DNA from: Sipunculus nudus
Taxonomy: Eukaryota > Annelida > Sipuncula > Golfingiida > Sipunculidae
NCBI GenBank assembly: GCA_026874595.1
Contig: CM049313.1
Coordinates: 56,065,159 to 56,129,158, forward strand
Length of the DNA: 64,000 nt
Reading direction: 5' to 3'
Positions 1 to 12,345 of this stretch are shown here, piece by piece. Under the pieces are notes generated by a model. That model searched no databases. It was not told the origin of the DNA and saw only the letters and a program-made list of their open reading frames with translations. The number at the start of each line of letters is the position of its first letter. The stretch's first letter is position 1. The position numbers and the translations under genes are program-made.

Positions 1-886
1 AGAGAGAATACATAATTGAGAATACCATTTTTTTTGTATGCAGGACATAATTGCAAGAAGAAATTTACGAGAATGCATTTGCAGGATTGTATGGGTACGG
101 GGTGGAAAATTGACATTATTGCGTTAAGTACAGACAGGAGAAAGAGGGATTAAAGAAATTCCGTGTAGTATTCTTCCGAGGGAATCTAAAGAGATCCAAT
201 TGTCGATAAATTGCATTCAGTATTTCAGGTTGCTTAATCAATTCCTTTTTGTCCCTTTCCAACTCCGTTGATGCTGATATTTTGTTCTCACAAGAACAGC
301 TTTCTTGTTATTTATTATTATATGCCTAACTTAAAATTTTCCCATGATTCATCATACAGCAATTGACATTATATACATTACGTAAACTGAATATTAATTA
401 TACAAAAGCTCTACGGGAATCTAAAATAAACAAAAAATACAACCTTTATCTGTACAGTGATTGCACGTTAGCTCTAAAATACAAGACAAAGTATAAAAGA
501 GTAATTGTACGAATCTTGATTTAATGTTAATAGAAATATATTTAGAATCATACTCGAAAGTCTCATCCGGAATCACATCATCTGATGGTTACATGAGTGC
601 TTTTAAGCAGCCGGTGTCGTCAGCGATGTTATGGCGTACCAGTTTATGAATCTCTTCCCTACCTCGGTAATTTATGATTAAGACGGATCCTAAAAGGGGC
701 AACCCCTCCCAACATCCCAGCATTTACGACTACTGCTGGCTCGTAAAGGCATATGACTGTTCATTTGTGGCAAAAATTGACTGTTCCTGGACGATGCAAT
801 ATGGACCGTTCATTCAAAGGATATTTATTGACCTGCGAACCATTGTGTTGGACCACATGGAATGCTACCCAAAGGTCTCTATTTCA
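1..886. other. AT-rich DNA, no gene seen
   Basis: Unique-looking AT-rich sequence with scattered stops in all frames. An 85-codon open frame around 674-931 has no recognisable motif and overlaps the local duplication that follows, so I do not call it a gene. Nothing else stands out. Confidence 0.6.
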
Positions 887-990
887 GTGACGACTGCTGT
901 AGCTTTTGTTATGCTGTACCGTATGGTATGATACCTTGCGATTGTCATTTGTGATGACTACTGCAGCCTTTGTTATGCTGTACCTGTTAA
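887..990 (+). repeat. local 64-bp-period duplication
   Basis: A segment beginning GTGACGACTGCTGTAG recurs 64 bases later as GTGATGACTACTGCAG. Both copies continue into the shared word TTTGTTATGCTGTACC. It is a short, diverged tandem duplication with no visible function. Confidence 0.6.
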
Positions 991-1195
991 CCTGTGATTA
1001 TTTAGATTATATTATCAGTGAAAAAGCGATTGTCTACAGAAAAATTAATGATTAATGTTCATGTCGGAAATTTAACAAGACAAAGGATGTTTTTGGATCT
1101 ATGATCAATTAAATAATAAACAATTAAACAATATAGGTAACCTTCGTGCAACACGATTTTTGTACTTTATTCATATGTATTATAATTACACCCAC

Positions 1196-1466
1196 ACGTT
1201 ACGAAGTTACTTTGGTCATGGGATAGAGCACATGACTCAAAGCCGTGAGCTGACAGATGAGGCAGTGAGATTTTTCTTGATCAGTCCCCACCCAGAGTTA
1301 GCGCTCTGCATGCTTAATGGGAATGCCCTGCCCCGAGAGTACGCCTTGCGGAATTGCTGATATGAGCCAGCGATTGGGTCGATTGAACACCAAGGGTCCG
1401 CAGGTGCAGCCAAAATCTAAACTTGCAGAAGCTAACTTTAAAAGTGGAGGCGGTTACCTCTAACAA
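1196..1466 (+). mobile_element. degenerate tRNA-derived SINE (copy A)
   Basis: This stretch aligns by eye with the SINE copies at 10879 and 30034. Shared words, in order, are GAGCACATGACTCA, GCGCTCTGCATGCTTAATGG, a GGGTCGATT box-B-like word and the 3' segment GGAGGCGGTTACCT. It is the most diverged of the three and has lost a clear first box B. The A-rich 3' tail is short. The family was named from its tRNA-like head; no coding capacity is expected or seen. Confidence 0.6.
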
Positions 1467-1695
1467 ACATGTATTTAAAAACAAATTACTGAGAACATGC
1501 ATCATAATATTAAATACCTTTGGGATGTAAGCGACTTAAGCCAAACCTGACAGACTACAGTCTGGAAATGAATGTTCGGTATATCGAGAAAACGGTTCCC
1601 ATAATTAACACCTGTACTCATAATCAAGAACAGATAATATGGTCTTATAAGTTTTATTTATCAAAAGAAAGCAGGTTACATATACCTCCCATAAA

Positions 1696-2130
1696 GGTGC
1701 CCATTCGCCTACCTTTTGAAAAAAAGAATTTATGCGATTTCTGGCTTCCTCTGTGTATATATTAATGATCTAAGGGTAATTTTGGTTGTGAAAAGTTCTA
1801 TAAGGCCTTCATGAAGGATGTATGAACTTGTTTGACAAAAATAATTTGTAAACACTGCATTGTCGACAAACCAGAAAACATGTAACCTAAGGTGGTAGGT
1901 CACTTATAGCAAAACGCAATTTGCAAAGCTCTGGCTTATCTTACTCACTGCAAGATGCCCTTGTTAATTTTTTTTTATTATTTTGTCGGGCCTCCACATA
2001 TTATAATCACGCTGAATAAACAAAACAAGCAGCCTCTGTGCGGTGATATCCACGTTTGCCGTCAAATTTTTATAAAAGCTCCAAGGGATTATTTTTAATT
2101 TATAAAAGTCAGATATTGAACCCCTTAAAT
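1696..2130 (+). repeat. interspersed repeat family 1, copy 1
   Basis: About 430 bp that recurs in inverted orientation at 3611-4072 and as a more diverged direct copy at 3122-3610. Landmarks shared with the inverted copy include CTTCCTCTGTGTATATATTA, ATGATCTAAGGGTA, GAAGGATGTATGAACTTGTT, TGTAACCTAAGG, TTTGCAAAGCTCT and AACAAAACAAGCAGCCT. No long open frame lies inside it. It is probably a non-autonomous mobile element, but I cannot assign a superfamily. Confidence 0.7.
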
Positions 2131-3121
2131 CAGAGTAATGTTCCGTTAAGCGTCAACGTTGCTTGGTTTTATATACATATTGTTGGAAGCAGCAATGTTA
2201 TTTCAGGTATTGTGAGATCAGAATATCAGCCCACAATAAAATTACATTGAATATGCATTGACCATTTAGATTCCTATTTGTCTATAAAACAGCTACGTCT
2301 GCCCCGGTTTTTCTTTTGATGTCCGACTATTATACGCTGTTGACCTTTTAGAGTCTCCTGTAATTTATGACACTCTGACATGGTAGTTTCTAAGGTTACC
2401 TTCTCATCAAATCCAGAAGTAAAGGCTAAATGAAGCGACGATGAATAAAACCGGTGCTTGTAACTCGCTGTTATTGTTTGCCACCAGCGGATTCTAACAA
2501 AATGCAGTTTTAGGATGTTTAAATCACAGTCAATTTGTTCAAAAAATAAATCTATTAATTAAAAGTAAATGCCCCTCCATATGTTGTAAAAGAAAATAGC
2601 TATCGATTTACAACTGCCAATCAATCCGATGTTTTTACCAGAAACCATGTAGGATTTCAGATAAAAAGAAATTTAGTTATTTTTACGATTTTATATTATA
2701 AGGAAGCAGGCACATGAGTTCTCATCCGATCCGAGAAGCCAGGCTGAGTAATTCTGTTATAATGGTGAGGTCACCTCCAGAGCGTGAGGATGCGGGCAAA
2801 TGGCCACAAAACTGTCTACGCAGATAAACTTCCCAACTTGAGACGTGTGCTTATTTCCTGACCTCGCAAAAATTTTAACCACTCAAAGGGGCTGCAATTT
2901 TATGTAGAGACAAATACGCGGATGTCGCAAGTCGCATGTTGGAATTAATCGTATACCGCTGGTATCATCTGTCTGCCAATATATACTATAGTATGTCTCC
3001 TGGTCTAAGATTGAACTGACAACGTTAATAAAAATCAAAACAATAAAGCTGTGTTGTTGTATTTCATATTTCAAGTTTTTTTTAGGCCAGCTATTCAACT
3101 TTAGAATTCATGTGATTATGG
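2131..3121. other. AT-rich DNA, no gene seen
   Basis: Spacer between two copies of interspersed repeat family 1. Only short open frames are present, and I see no promoter, RNA gene or repeat of note. Confidence 0.55.
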
Positions 3122-3610
3122 CTCACTGTGCGCACATATTAATGACATGCAGGTAATTGCTGTTCACAGAGGAAAAATTTCTAGGTGACGGATATTTGAG
3201 CGTGTTTATCTACAATAAACGGAGATACCATTTGACCTAAGGTGGATGGTTGCATGTATTCGTTCACTAGTTGCAAAACGCCCTTTGCAAGGCCCCGGGT
3301 TGTCATATGTCCTTGTTAAATTATTTTGGCGGGCTCTCTATTTGTTAAAAATGGGAGGATATAAATATAACAAATAATGACAAACGCCCTTTACTTATCT
3401 TCATTTCGTGTTATTTGGCGCTAAATGTCCTTGTTGATATTATTTTGGCTTGCCCATCTACAAATTTTAGAAAAGGTGGCTTTAAACAGAACGAACAGCA
3501 TGTGTTTGTCAGGTTGGCATTTTTAGGCCTATTTTTTTTTATAAAGTATCAAGCGATTATTTTTAGTTAATATACGTCAAAAAATCGGAACAGGTTCCTT
3601 TAAAGAGCCC
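3122..3610 (+). repeat. interspersed repeat family 1, copy 2 (diverged)
   Basis: A direct copy of the element at 1696. It keeps the order of landmarks (ACATATTAATGA, TTTGACCTAAGGTGG, GTTGCAAAACGC, TTTTGGCGGGC, AAGCGATTATTTTTAGTTAA) but has many substitutions and an internal re-duplication of the TGTCCTTGTTRATATTATTTTGG segment. Its tail abuts the tail of copy 3 at about 3600, so the two copies form an inverted pair. Confidence 0.6.
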
Positions 3611-4072
3611 ACTCACTTATGTCACCTTTATAATCTAAAGATATTCATTTGATGCTTTTATAAAAATAGGACGAAAACGTGGAAATCACCGCGTATACAG
3701 GCTGCTTGTTTTGTTTATATCAACGTGTTTAAAATTTATTGGGGCCCGCCAAAGTAATCAAAATAATTAAAAAAGCAATTTGGCGGCCAGTCAGATAAGC
3801 TAGAGCTTTGCAAATGGACAAATGGTGTTTTGCAACAGGTGGAATTTCTACCGCCGCATATATGAAACCTACCGCCTTAGGTTACATGTGTTTCCCGTTT
3901 GTCAACAAAGCTAAGTTTACCATCACGTTGTTGATAAACAAGTTCATACATCCTTCACGGTGGCGTTATAAGTACTTTTCAAAACCAGTAATACCCTTAG
4001 ATCATTAATATATACACAGAGGAAGCAAGAAATCACATAAATACTTGCACAAAAGGTAGGTGAATTGGCATC
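3611..4072 (-). repeat. interspersed repeat family 1, copy 3 (inverted)
   Basis: Read on the minus strand, this matches copy 1 over its whole length, from a head near 4072 (word CACCTACCTTTTG) to a tail near 3600. A 66-codon open frame on the plus strand here is a chance frame within the repeat. Confidence 0.7.
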
Positions 4073-7000
4073 TTCAATATAGCGCCATCCACAGCAGTAC
4101 TAGAGTAAATGCAATTTACATATTCTTGAGGTACCACATCAACGCAGGGGCTTATATGAGACTCAATATTCATTAATCATAGCAGCAAAAAGTGTACATA
4201 CAGCACTTTCCTAAGATTTTTTAAAGTCACTGGTCGCTTTAACTCTGTAGGGTAATAAACTTATTCTTAAAACATCTTTCGTCTCTATTTCACCTTATAG
4301 CGAGGAACGGGCTTGTTAGGTTCTCTCTGATTTTGTCATAGTTTGGACATGTACATTTAAACTGGATTTTATCTTCAACAAAATAATTAATGTACAGTAA
4401 AATTAATTAATGTATATTCATTCTCCGGGTTTTAAATTTTAATTTGTGAATTTGCTTATCAGTTAGGCCTTGGCGGGAAGTATTAACGGGCAGTCGGTAA
4501 TATAGACGTTTCTTGATGAATCAGTCAGTAAGTTTGTTATAGGCGTTTTTGATCAAATCAAGCATAATGAAATCTGAGTATATATGGTGAATGCCCCAGG
4601 CATTTTGAAACAAAATATAAGCTTCAATAAATTAGTTATTTTCTATCCTTTCTTTCATGTTAAAATGTCCCGCGGCAGATAAGAGTATATGGGCAAGATT
4701 AAATGTTATGTTGGCCCAATCAATAAGATATAGGCGTTTATCCGTTTCTGAGCTTATTTAAAAGGAAAAAAGTTAAGTCGCTTATCCCTGGCTTATTAAC
4801 TTATCTTTTTATTCTCTCTCTCTCTCTCTTTGATTAATAACAAAGGTAAACTTGTATTCAGAGCTTTGCTTCTGGTTACTTTCTTCTGTCCTGATCGGCT
4901 ATGCGTACAGTGTAACCGAAACTTCCCTGAAAAAAAGATTATTCCAGTCTTAGCATGTCAAATTATGTTCTAAATCTAGTGACAGTTTCTCTACAATGTA
5001 AATCATACATTTTTTTTTTTTAAATTAAGCTTTTTCACTATACGCATAGCCGTAACATCAATGAGGTCGGACATCATTTTATTTATGATCTTAAAAAAAA
5101 ATAATCACTAAAACAGAAAATGAAATGAAAACACAAAATCAAAAGATATGATGTATTTAAAACTACTGAATTAAAATATACTTCATATGGTTTTCCCTGA
5201 GATAAAATGTCTTTTTATCAACTCCGTTAAAAAGGTTGGTTCCGCCAATATATTTTGGTTTATTTGTCTTTTTTGCATTAAGTATTTTACCAAGAACTTC
5301 CAAATTAATTTCGAGACACTTTGTGAAGGACTGTAATATAGGCCAGGGAAGGCCGCTATTACTTTATTTGCGGATCATAACAAAGAGGCAGATTATGTAG
5401 GATTGATGTACCTCAGCGGGAGGAATGCGCTCTACTAAGTGCCATCATAATTAACATGCATGTCATTTTAAAAAAAAGCACGGCATCCTTCTTTGTAGGT
5501 AATCAGAGGAAAATACAGGACCTTTGTGTATACATTCGCAGACTGAAAGAGACTGGACCCGGACATGAAAGATTACGGGTTTTTTTTTATGTGTCTGGCA
5601 GTTGTATTTGTTCAATGCCAGGTTGATTTTGTATTATTAATGCATGATCCAAACAACATTGGATAGAAGGCCAGGATCGGGTTTTATCAAATCTTATAAA
5701 TACAGGCCAAGGAAGATTATCGCAAATATATGCTCCTATATAACATATCAATATTCATGATGACAGACTAGATTTCAGGGATTCTTGGGAATTAGTACGC
5801 ACTGACTGGGGCCCTTTGCTCCTGTTTGTATAAGGGAAAATTATACCCGGGCTTTATGCCCAAAAAAGAGGTGTGTGTGTGTGTGGGGGGGGGGGGGAGT
5901 AAACATTAATACCCCTCTACTGGGCTCCAGATTACTTATGACAATATTAAAGCCCGGCCACCACTGCAATCTGTGCTCTTTATATTGGTAACGGTGGCAT
6001 TATATATCTATATTGTACATATGATTATGATGACCATGATGTTGAATCGGCGTTTGTGATAATCTGATTATATTCTCATTACGTTGTTCCTTTTAAACAA
6101 GTGCATGACGTCTGGGTTCTTATAGTAACCTCTATGGCGTAACATTAACCACAAAAGAACGTCACGCAGAAAACCGTACTCTAACACGAGCAGGTAACTT
6201 TAACGCGCGCCCGCTCACAGTAGTGACGTCATTACAGTGACGACCTTCCTCCGGAAAACACTAATTTGTTTCCTAATTTAGTGCTTCTTTACATGACATT
6301 CTAAACGAATATGCAATTGAATATTTTAGAATATTGCATTATGGGACAAAAAAAATAGACTTTCTCTTATATAAGCTCCACAAGTATTTACAGAATCCGT
6401 CAAGGCCACACAAACAAACACATGTTCTACGTAATCACCAGTCTTATGTTCAAGGATCAATATTAATGAATATAAGCATCAAATTCATGTATTAAAGCTG
6501 CTTACTGCTGTCCTTGCCTCAGTCCCTTCAAAGAAACCAGGTCTATTATTGATGCAAAATATCGTACTTTAAGGTTAAATAAAAATTGGTCATATGCGTC
6601 ATATAAGATAATTGTCAATTATCTTACTTTAACTCCTGCTAGAAGGCAAGATGTCACATTTTTTTTCCGAAGAGGTAAATATTCCTTCACCAAAGATATA
6701 TATAAAAACAAAATTAAGAAAAAGGATAAAAACAATATTTGCCAATCCGATACATATTTTTGTCCAAGATTCCGTATAACACTTCATTTTTGTGTGTGAC
6801 CCAAAGGACCCTATCCTTTCCAAGCCATTTGTTTATCATATTTGGTTTACGGCCGAGTGAATGTTAAGCATGATATGTATGTCCAATAACCCTGGTGACA
6901 GGCACGCAAATTGTTGACGCTGACACTATATTCGCCGGGCAGTTGAGCGGGTTGTGCTTCGAGTATTTGCCGATAATTATGACAGAGAGGCTGAAAGGCC

Positions 7001-7490
7001 TACTGGAGATGTCTGTTTTCTAGGTATATATGATGGTGCTTAAACAACACTATTTTTGGTTTAGTATTTAATGTTATCTTAAATGTCTTCATATCTATGT
7101 GAATCTGTTATATTTCTTTATATTCGATCTGTATTTTAAAGGAAACAAAAGGTGAGAGAAGCAAATCTGATTCCGCTTCGGCGGACGTGATGGTCTTTCC
7201 CACCAAACAAGCGACATCTTTTGGTGACGAATGGTACTGAGAGTTCGGTCTAGACGTATTGAGTAGAATTTTATCCACAAGTATACGACTCTGCTGGTTA
7301 GTGATTGTGGATAAAGAAATCCGTTCCCATAATGCACTGCGGCTTCTCAATGCATCAGTGGCACAGGCATGATCGGAAAAGGGAATGTAATCAATTAAAA
7401 TATGGCAGTAAGAATTGTTTCAAGGTAAATACATGAACGTGAAAGTATTGTTGTAAGAAATTCATGGAATTAGTAATAAATGGCACGAAT
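4073..7490. other. gene-free AT-rich DNA with small tandem repeats
   Basis: No open frame longer than about 80 codons and none with a recognisable motif. It holds a short (CT)n run at 4813-4829, a (GT)7 run followed by 13 G at 5871-5897, and a consensus CRE at 6224. The two overlapping minus-strand frames at 7095-7350 show no family resemblance. Confidence 0.55.
6224..6243. promoter_or_regulatory. CRE-like site
   Basis: A perfect palindromic TGACGTCA at 6224-6231 is followed by a TGACG half-site ten bases on. It lies in a locally GC-rich patch just after GCGCGC. The motif is the consensus for CREB/ATF family factors. Without a nearby gene its role is unknown, and single hits occur by chance. 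Confidence 0.25.
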
Positions 7491-7707
7491 GCAGAAGCGG
7501 AACCATGCAGGGGGAGGGTCCATGGGGTCTGGACCCCCCTTTTTCATCCGAAGCAACTTACATAAGGGTTTCAGATAACATTTTTTTTTGGGCTGGACCC
7601 CCCATTTTCCGGACCTTGGGACCTTTTTTTTTAGTGTTTTCACTAGTCCTCCTACGTTGGAACCCCCCCCCCCCCCTATTTTTCTTAAATCCTGGATCCG
7701 CCCCTGG
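7491..7707 (-). mobile_element. GGCGGATCC-type short element, copy 1
   Basis: Read on the minus strand, it begins CAGGGGCGGATCCAGGATTT and ends near GGTTCCGCTTCTGC, with a G-rich inner part that appears as poly-C on the plus strand at 7663-7676. Three other copies occur at 36307, 37298 and 52102. Such short, non-coding elements are widespread in marine invertebrate genomes. The superfamily is not evident from the sequence. Confidence 0.65.
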
Positions 7708-7780
7708 AATGCGCGTATATGGACAGTGATCTCTCTCAGCTAGTCACTAGGGGGTCAATCCTGTCCTCCCTGGTGCCTAT

Positions 7781-8175
7781 GTTCCCCCGTTCCTATGTTC
7801 CCCAGATACCTGTTTTACTTAATAATATAGTACATTAACATACATTGTTGTTAAGTATAAAAACAAAAAGTTGCTTAACTTGGTGATAATTAACGAACAT
7901 TTTTTAGCCGCGCACGTAGAGTTTATTCACAATGAATGAATTCAGGAAAACTTCAGCAATAATTATTTATAATTTTAGTTTTGATATGTGATGGTAAAAT
8001 GCATTTGTTAAAAAATATAACTGTCACTATTCAATGAATATCAGGGGATATCAGAAACATTCCCTTCTGAAAAAAAGACAATGTGCTGAGCTGAATGATG
8101 TTAAAATGGCTTGCTAAATGTATTTGAGAAAGACATTGGGACCTTAGGTATCTGGATACATATGTACCGGGGAAC
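7781..8175. mobile_element. MITE-like element with ~30-bp terminal inverted repeats
   Basis: The left end runs GTTCCCC...ATGTTCCCCAGATACCT. The reverse complement of the right end is GTTCCCCGGTACATATGTATCCAGATACCT, about 80% matched. The roughly 330 bp inside is AT-rich and non-coding. No convincing target-site duplication is visible next to either end. This fits a miniature inverted-repeat transposable element. Confidence 0.55.
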
Positions 8176-8179
8176 ACGA

Positions 8180-8228
8180 AATTCAAATTAAGGAATTTCA
8201 AGGAATTCAAATTAAGGAGATTTCAAGG
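8180..8228 (+). repeat. 24/25-bp minisatellite, two units
   Basis: Two adjacent units begin AATTCAAATTAAGGA and end TTTCAAGG. The array starts just outside the right end of the MITE-like element. Confidence 0.6.
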
Positions 8229-9143
8229 AAATTCTTAAAATTAGCTAAACTCGAGTAATTTCAATGCCTTGAATCATATAAATAATCTGAAAGCTTTTCA
8301 AAACTGCAGACATCCAGTTTCTCCCATTCAAAGGTTGAAGAAAAAGGTAAGGTGACTTGGCAGTTCAGCAGTCTCGATCACATTCCGGGACCTTGAGTCA
8401 CCACGGACAATCAGACCCTGTCAGCTTGTGTAACATAACCTGTCGGGTTTAACTGGAAGGGATTTAAAGAGTGGTCTGCCTGTCAAGTTGCCTTCATTTT
8501 GAATGCAGCGCTAATCCCCAAGCGTCCCCAGTGGATAATCCCCTACGCTATTATCTCTGCTAATCCAAGCTTGATGATATTTGAAATACTGTATATGACA
8601 CCGCAGATTATACTACAACCTGACGAAATATAAATGAAAGCGAATGGACGTAAAACAAAGAAAGAGGACAGGTCCTTGTGTCATGGCGGCCTGGGAACAC
8701 GGAAACACGTGTAAAGGCAAGCTGCCTGTTTCTAGAGGTACCAAATAAAATTATTGATCAACATAAAACAAATTCTTTAATGGGGATTTTAACTGATTAC
8801 TTAATCCAAGAAATCAGCTACAAACACGAGTTCAGCGCTGTTGGCTAATCTCCTGTTACGGCTTACTGGCTGCTTTATTGTTGCCTCGGCCTACGAGGGC
8901 ATGCGGTCACCCCATTTGTGTGTAAGTGTGTGTGTGTCTGTTTGTTTAGTCATGATCGAAATCAAATGAAATTTCTTGGGCGTTTCGGGAATAGACCAAT
9001 AAAGAATCGAATAGATTTTGGAAAGTTTTCAAGGAATATTCACAAATGTCGTGTCACTTATGCACCATTTAATCTAGGAAAATGGGCCGAATAAGTAATT
9101 ACAAACATCCCACAAAAGGGGCACCCACATTGGGAAGGCTTGC

Positions 9144-9176
<33 letters not shown>

Positions 9177-10560
9177 TGAGACCAGAAATCATCAGGAAAA
9201 AGTTGTTCTAATGTCGGAGTTGGTCATCTTGCAGGTCAGCCATGCAGTGTTTGGCTACATAACATCCCTTATTTATCGGTTTTTCTCGTGGCAGCATCTA
9301 AAATAATATCATGTAGCTTTGTTTATCTTACGTTTATCTGCCGCATTTGTTTCGCATGGTGATGAACTATTTAGACAGTGCAGACCACTGCCTTTCAACT
9401 CTTCAAACTGTATCGGTAAAAATGAAAACAGGTTTATCTCGGATGGGGAATATAAGAACAAAGCTTAAAGGCTTTCTGTATTAGATGTGTCATGTGACTT
9501 GTTCACCAATTTGTACACAATATCCCCTTCCCTGTAGACCGCCCTTTCATGACAACCGGCTATATACGATTAACTTTGACTATAATCCCATGCAATACAG
9601 GGCATGACATTTTTGTTCTGTTCTCAGGCAATATGCAAATTTTAGAATATTATTTTTTAAATTCAAATATTGCTTTAATTAGACACGTCTGATCTTATCA
9701 GCGCTGGGTATTGAGTGTTTATTGCAAGTAAAAAGTAAAAGCCGGTCCCGGGATAAAACAGCTCACATGTATATCTTAATATTGCGAGTCCTGTCACAAT
9801 ATTAGCAGAGCTTATGTAGTCAAATTCCTAACGTCTGGTCTGCAGCGGGCCGTAAAGAAGGTCCCGGGGTCGGGTAATCACTTGTTCCTCTGGCCGGAAA
9901 ACCGGGGCTTTGCCTGACTGTCCTTCGACTGATTGCTTGTAAAATCCTAGCTCAGATTGCTGTTGTGCAAGTGATCATCTTGAGGGCACAGACGACCACT
10001 ATTACAGGTTCACAGTTACTTGCACAAGCCGTGAATAAATCATGTAATTGAATCTCGTTCTTAACTCCCATACATATTAACCACGGCTCTGTCATGTCCG
10101 CAGCAAGGCATTTTGGTGATTGGAGATTTGGTCGCTAAATTTAAGTCTATATTTTTTCGGAGGATTCTCAGTTAATCTGAGTGTGAACTTCTTCTCAGTT
10201 TTTCTTTGGCTTGGGCACAACGAATTTCGTTGTATACTGGATTGTTGTTTATGTGATAACTTATTTTTTGTAGATCTTTTCACTCACGCAAAAAAAAAAA
10301 ATTTGATTTGATTTGATATATACTTCGGTCTAGGACATTGTTAATTCCTTAATTTGTAGCATGCTTCAGACTTAATTAAAGCAACTGGTTCTGCAAAGGT
10401 TCCGTAACGTACGTCATAATTATACTTTCGGTAATTTACAGTCTTAGTTCCATATATTATGTCGTTATATATGCCTTGTATTCAAATATAGTTGCCTGTC
10501 AACAGCACCCTGTATAAAAGAGATACGGCAAAACGTGCAGTCGGAATAGAATAACCATGA
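8229..10560. other. gene-free DNA with an (ATT)n run
   Basis: No supported gene. An (ATT)n/(TTA)n run lies at 9144-9172 and gives rise to a poly-leucine chance frame. A GC-richer patch at about 9840-9960 shows no recognisable motif. The overlapping opposite-strand frames at 10092-10311 are chance frames. Confidence 0.5.
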
Positions 10561-10628
10561 CCTGATCTCACGTCCCTGACCTTTGACCTAAACCTGATTC
10601 ACCATCCCTGACCTTTGATCTCCACGTG
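10561..10628 (-). promoter_or_regulatory. duplicated DR1 nuclear-receptor-like motifs plus E-box
   Basis: A 32-bp segment occurs twice in tandem (10561-10592 and 10593-10624). The first unit carries TGACCTTTGACCT at 10577-10589. On the minus strand this is AGGTCAAAGGTCA, the perfect DR1 consensus bound by HNF4/RXR-type nuclear receptors. The second unit carries the one-mismatch version TGACCTTTGATCT at 10609-10621, and a CACGTG E-box follows at 10623-10628. Regulatory function is inferred only from motif quality and repetition; no gene is attached to it here. Confidence 0.35.
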
Positions 10629-10878
10629 ACTAACCGACCCTCCCTTGTTTCGCGGAAGGGATTTGGCCAGCAGCCTTTATGTAACAGCATGTAACTATTC
10701 TTATCGGAATTAGTTCTGTTTACAGTAATTTGTCAGGTAATTTTCAACTGCTTCAAGGCGAATCTTTTATCCCTTGTGATTTAATAAAATTTTAACAAAG
10801 CATGGATAAAAGCAACTAAAATTAACTAAATTGATGAAGCTGAGTGGTTAAAACAAATTTAAAATAATTTTTAGATCA

Positions 10879-11308
10879 GCCGCCCTTTGTAGCTCAGGAA
10901 CAGAGCACATGACTCAGGGCCGCGAGATCGTAAGTTCGAATTGCAGCCGAGGCGTTGAGATTTTTTAAGGTCGGCCCCAAACCCCGGGTGAGCGCTCTGC
11001 AGGCTTAATGGGTTGGCCATGCCCAGTAGCCGTGTTTCACTCACAAACGAGTGCGCTTTTCGGGGGTTCCTCGGTGGTATGACCTAGCAATGGGGACAAT
11101 TACACACCCAGGACCAGAAGTGCGGAAGTCACCGGGCCTGGTTGACACCAGGATATAAAATGAGAGGAAGCGAGAGATACTGCCCTGTCATGTAATCCGA
11201 AACCTGAATGGAATTCTGCAGATGTGCATATACGGTAGATACGTAAGCATTAAAAACTGAACGCGGGTACCTCCACCAAAAAAAATAATAAAAAAAAAAC
11301 AAAAGATA
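10879..11308 (+). mobile_element. tRNA-derived SINE (copy B, best preserved)
   Basis: The head resembles a tRNA. A box-A-like TAGCTCAGGAACAGAGCA lies at about 10891 and a box-B-like GTTCGAATTGC about 45 bases later, which is the spacing of an RNA polymerase III internal promoter. A body of about 300 bp shared with copies A and C follows, including TTCCTCGGTGGTATGA and CACACCCAGGACC. The element ends in an A-rich tail at about 11277-11308. No open frame is expected. Copy C shows a second box-B-like word in the body, so the family may be dimeric. Confidence 0.75.
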
Positions 11309-12286
11309 ATTAAGATTATGGTATATGTCAATATTTGTTTAAAATTCTTATCTTCACAGTTTCAGTTTGTAGCCGTAAATAGCCACCTTTACATCCCATA
11401 TGAATGATGATATTTCTCTACCTCAATAAACAGGTTCATAATAATACATTTAACAAATACACGAGCTCACTAATGAATCCATGATTTGTGTGTATTGTAT
11501 TGTAAATCACTTAGAGCAGTTTGTTTTAGCATGGCGCTATATTAACTGAAGATTTTTCATTTTTGGTTACTAACATATTAAATATGTGTAAAATTATATA
11601 TAGATGCCTGCCATGGACTCCGATTTATGAGCAGTTTTCCAGATTAATCTTTACGAGGATAATCAATTTGAGTCACAGATTGTCTTTTATCAGCATTTTG
11701 TTTCTGGTATAGCTTGGTAGTTGTTAGATAGGGTAAATAACAGTTCTTGCTGCAGATATGTCAAAAAACTGTGTTTTATTTTACAAATTATTACATGTTG
11801 TTGTAACAAAAATAAATATTGTGTAATATGTCTTTAGTGTATATCTGACATATTGAGTATTCCAGAATTATCGCCCATACATTTTATCAGATGTGGATTT
11901 CATTAATATAATTTTATATGACTTACTTTAATGGATATATTTCTATTTTTTATATTTTTGTTTTCCTTGTTGTTCGTCGGTTGGTTAGTTGGTTTGTTTA
12001 TCCAACAATAAACAACGCTTTAGGTGTTGCACAGAAATATAATGTGGACATTAAGAATATGGATATGACACCTTTTCTGACAAGTTCATGCAGGTGTATA
12101 CGGAATTTTCTTAGAACATGTAAGGGCTGGTGTTATATTAGTAGAGTCGGTATATGAAATTATGTTTAAACTAATCATAATAAACTGTTTAGTGAAGATA
12201 TATTCCTTGTGAAATATTAATGTTTCTGTGCATTCCTCAAAATGTGCACAACGTAAATTTGTGAAGTCCCAATGTTCTTGTACATT

Positions 12287-12290
<4 letters not shown>
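11309..12290. other. AT-rich DNA, no gene seen
   Basis: Very AT-rich sequence between the SINE and a (TA)n array. An open frame of 79 codons at 11918-12157 has no recognisable feature. Confidence 0.55.

Positions 12291-12340
<50 letters not shown>
12291..12340. repeat. (TA)25 microsatellite
   Basis: Uninterrupted TA dinucleotide array. The Tyr-Ile frame running through it is an artefact. Confidence 0.95.
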
Positions 12341-12345
<5 letters not shown>

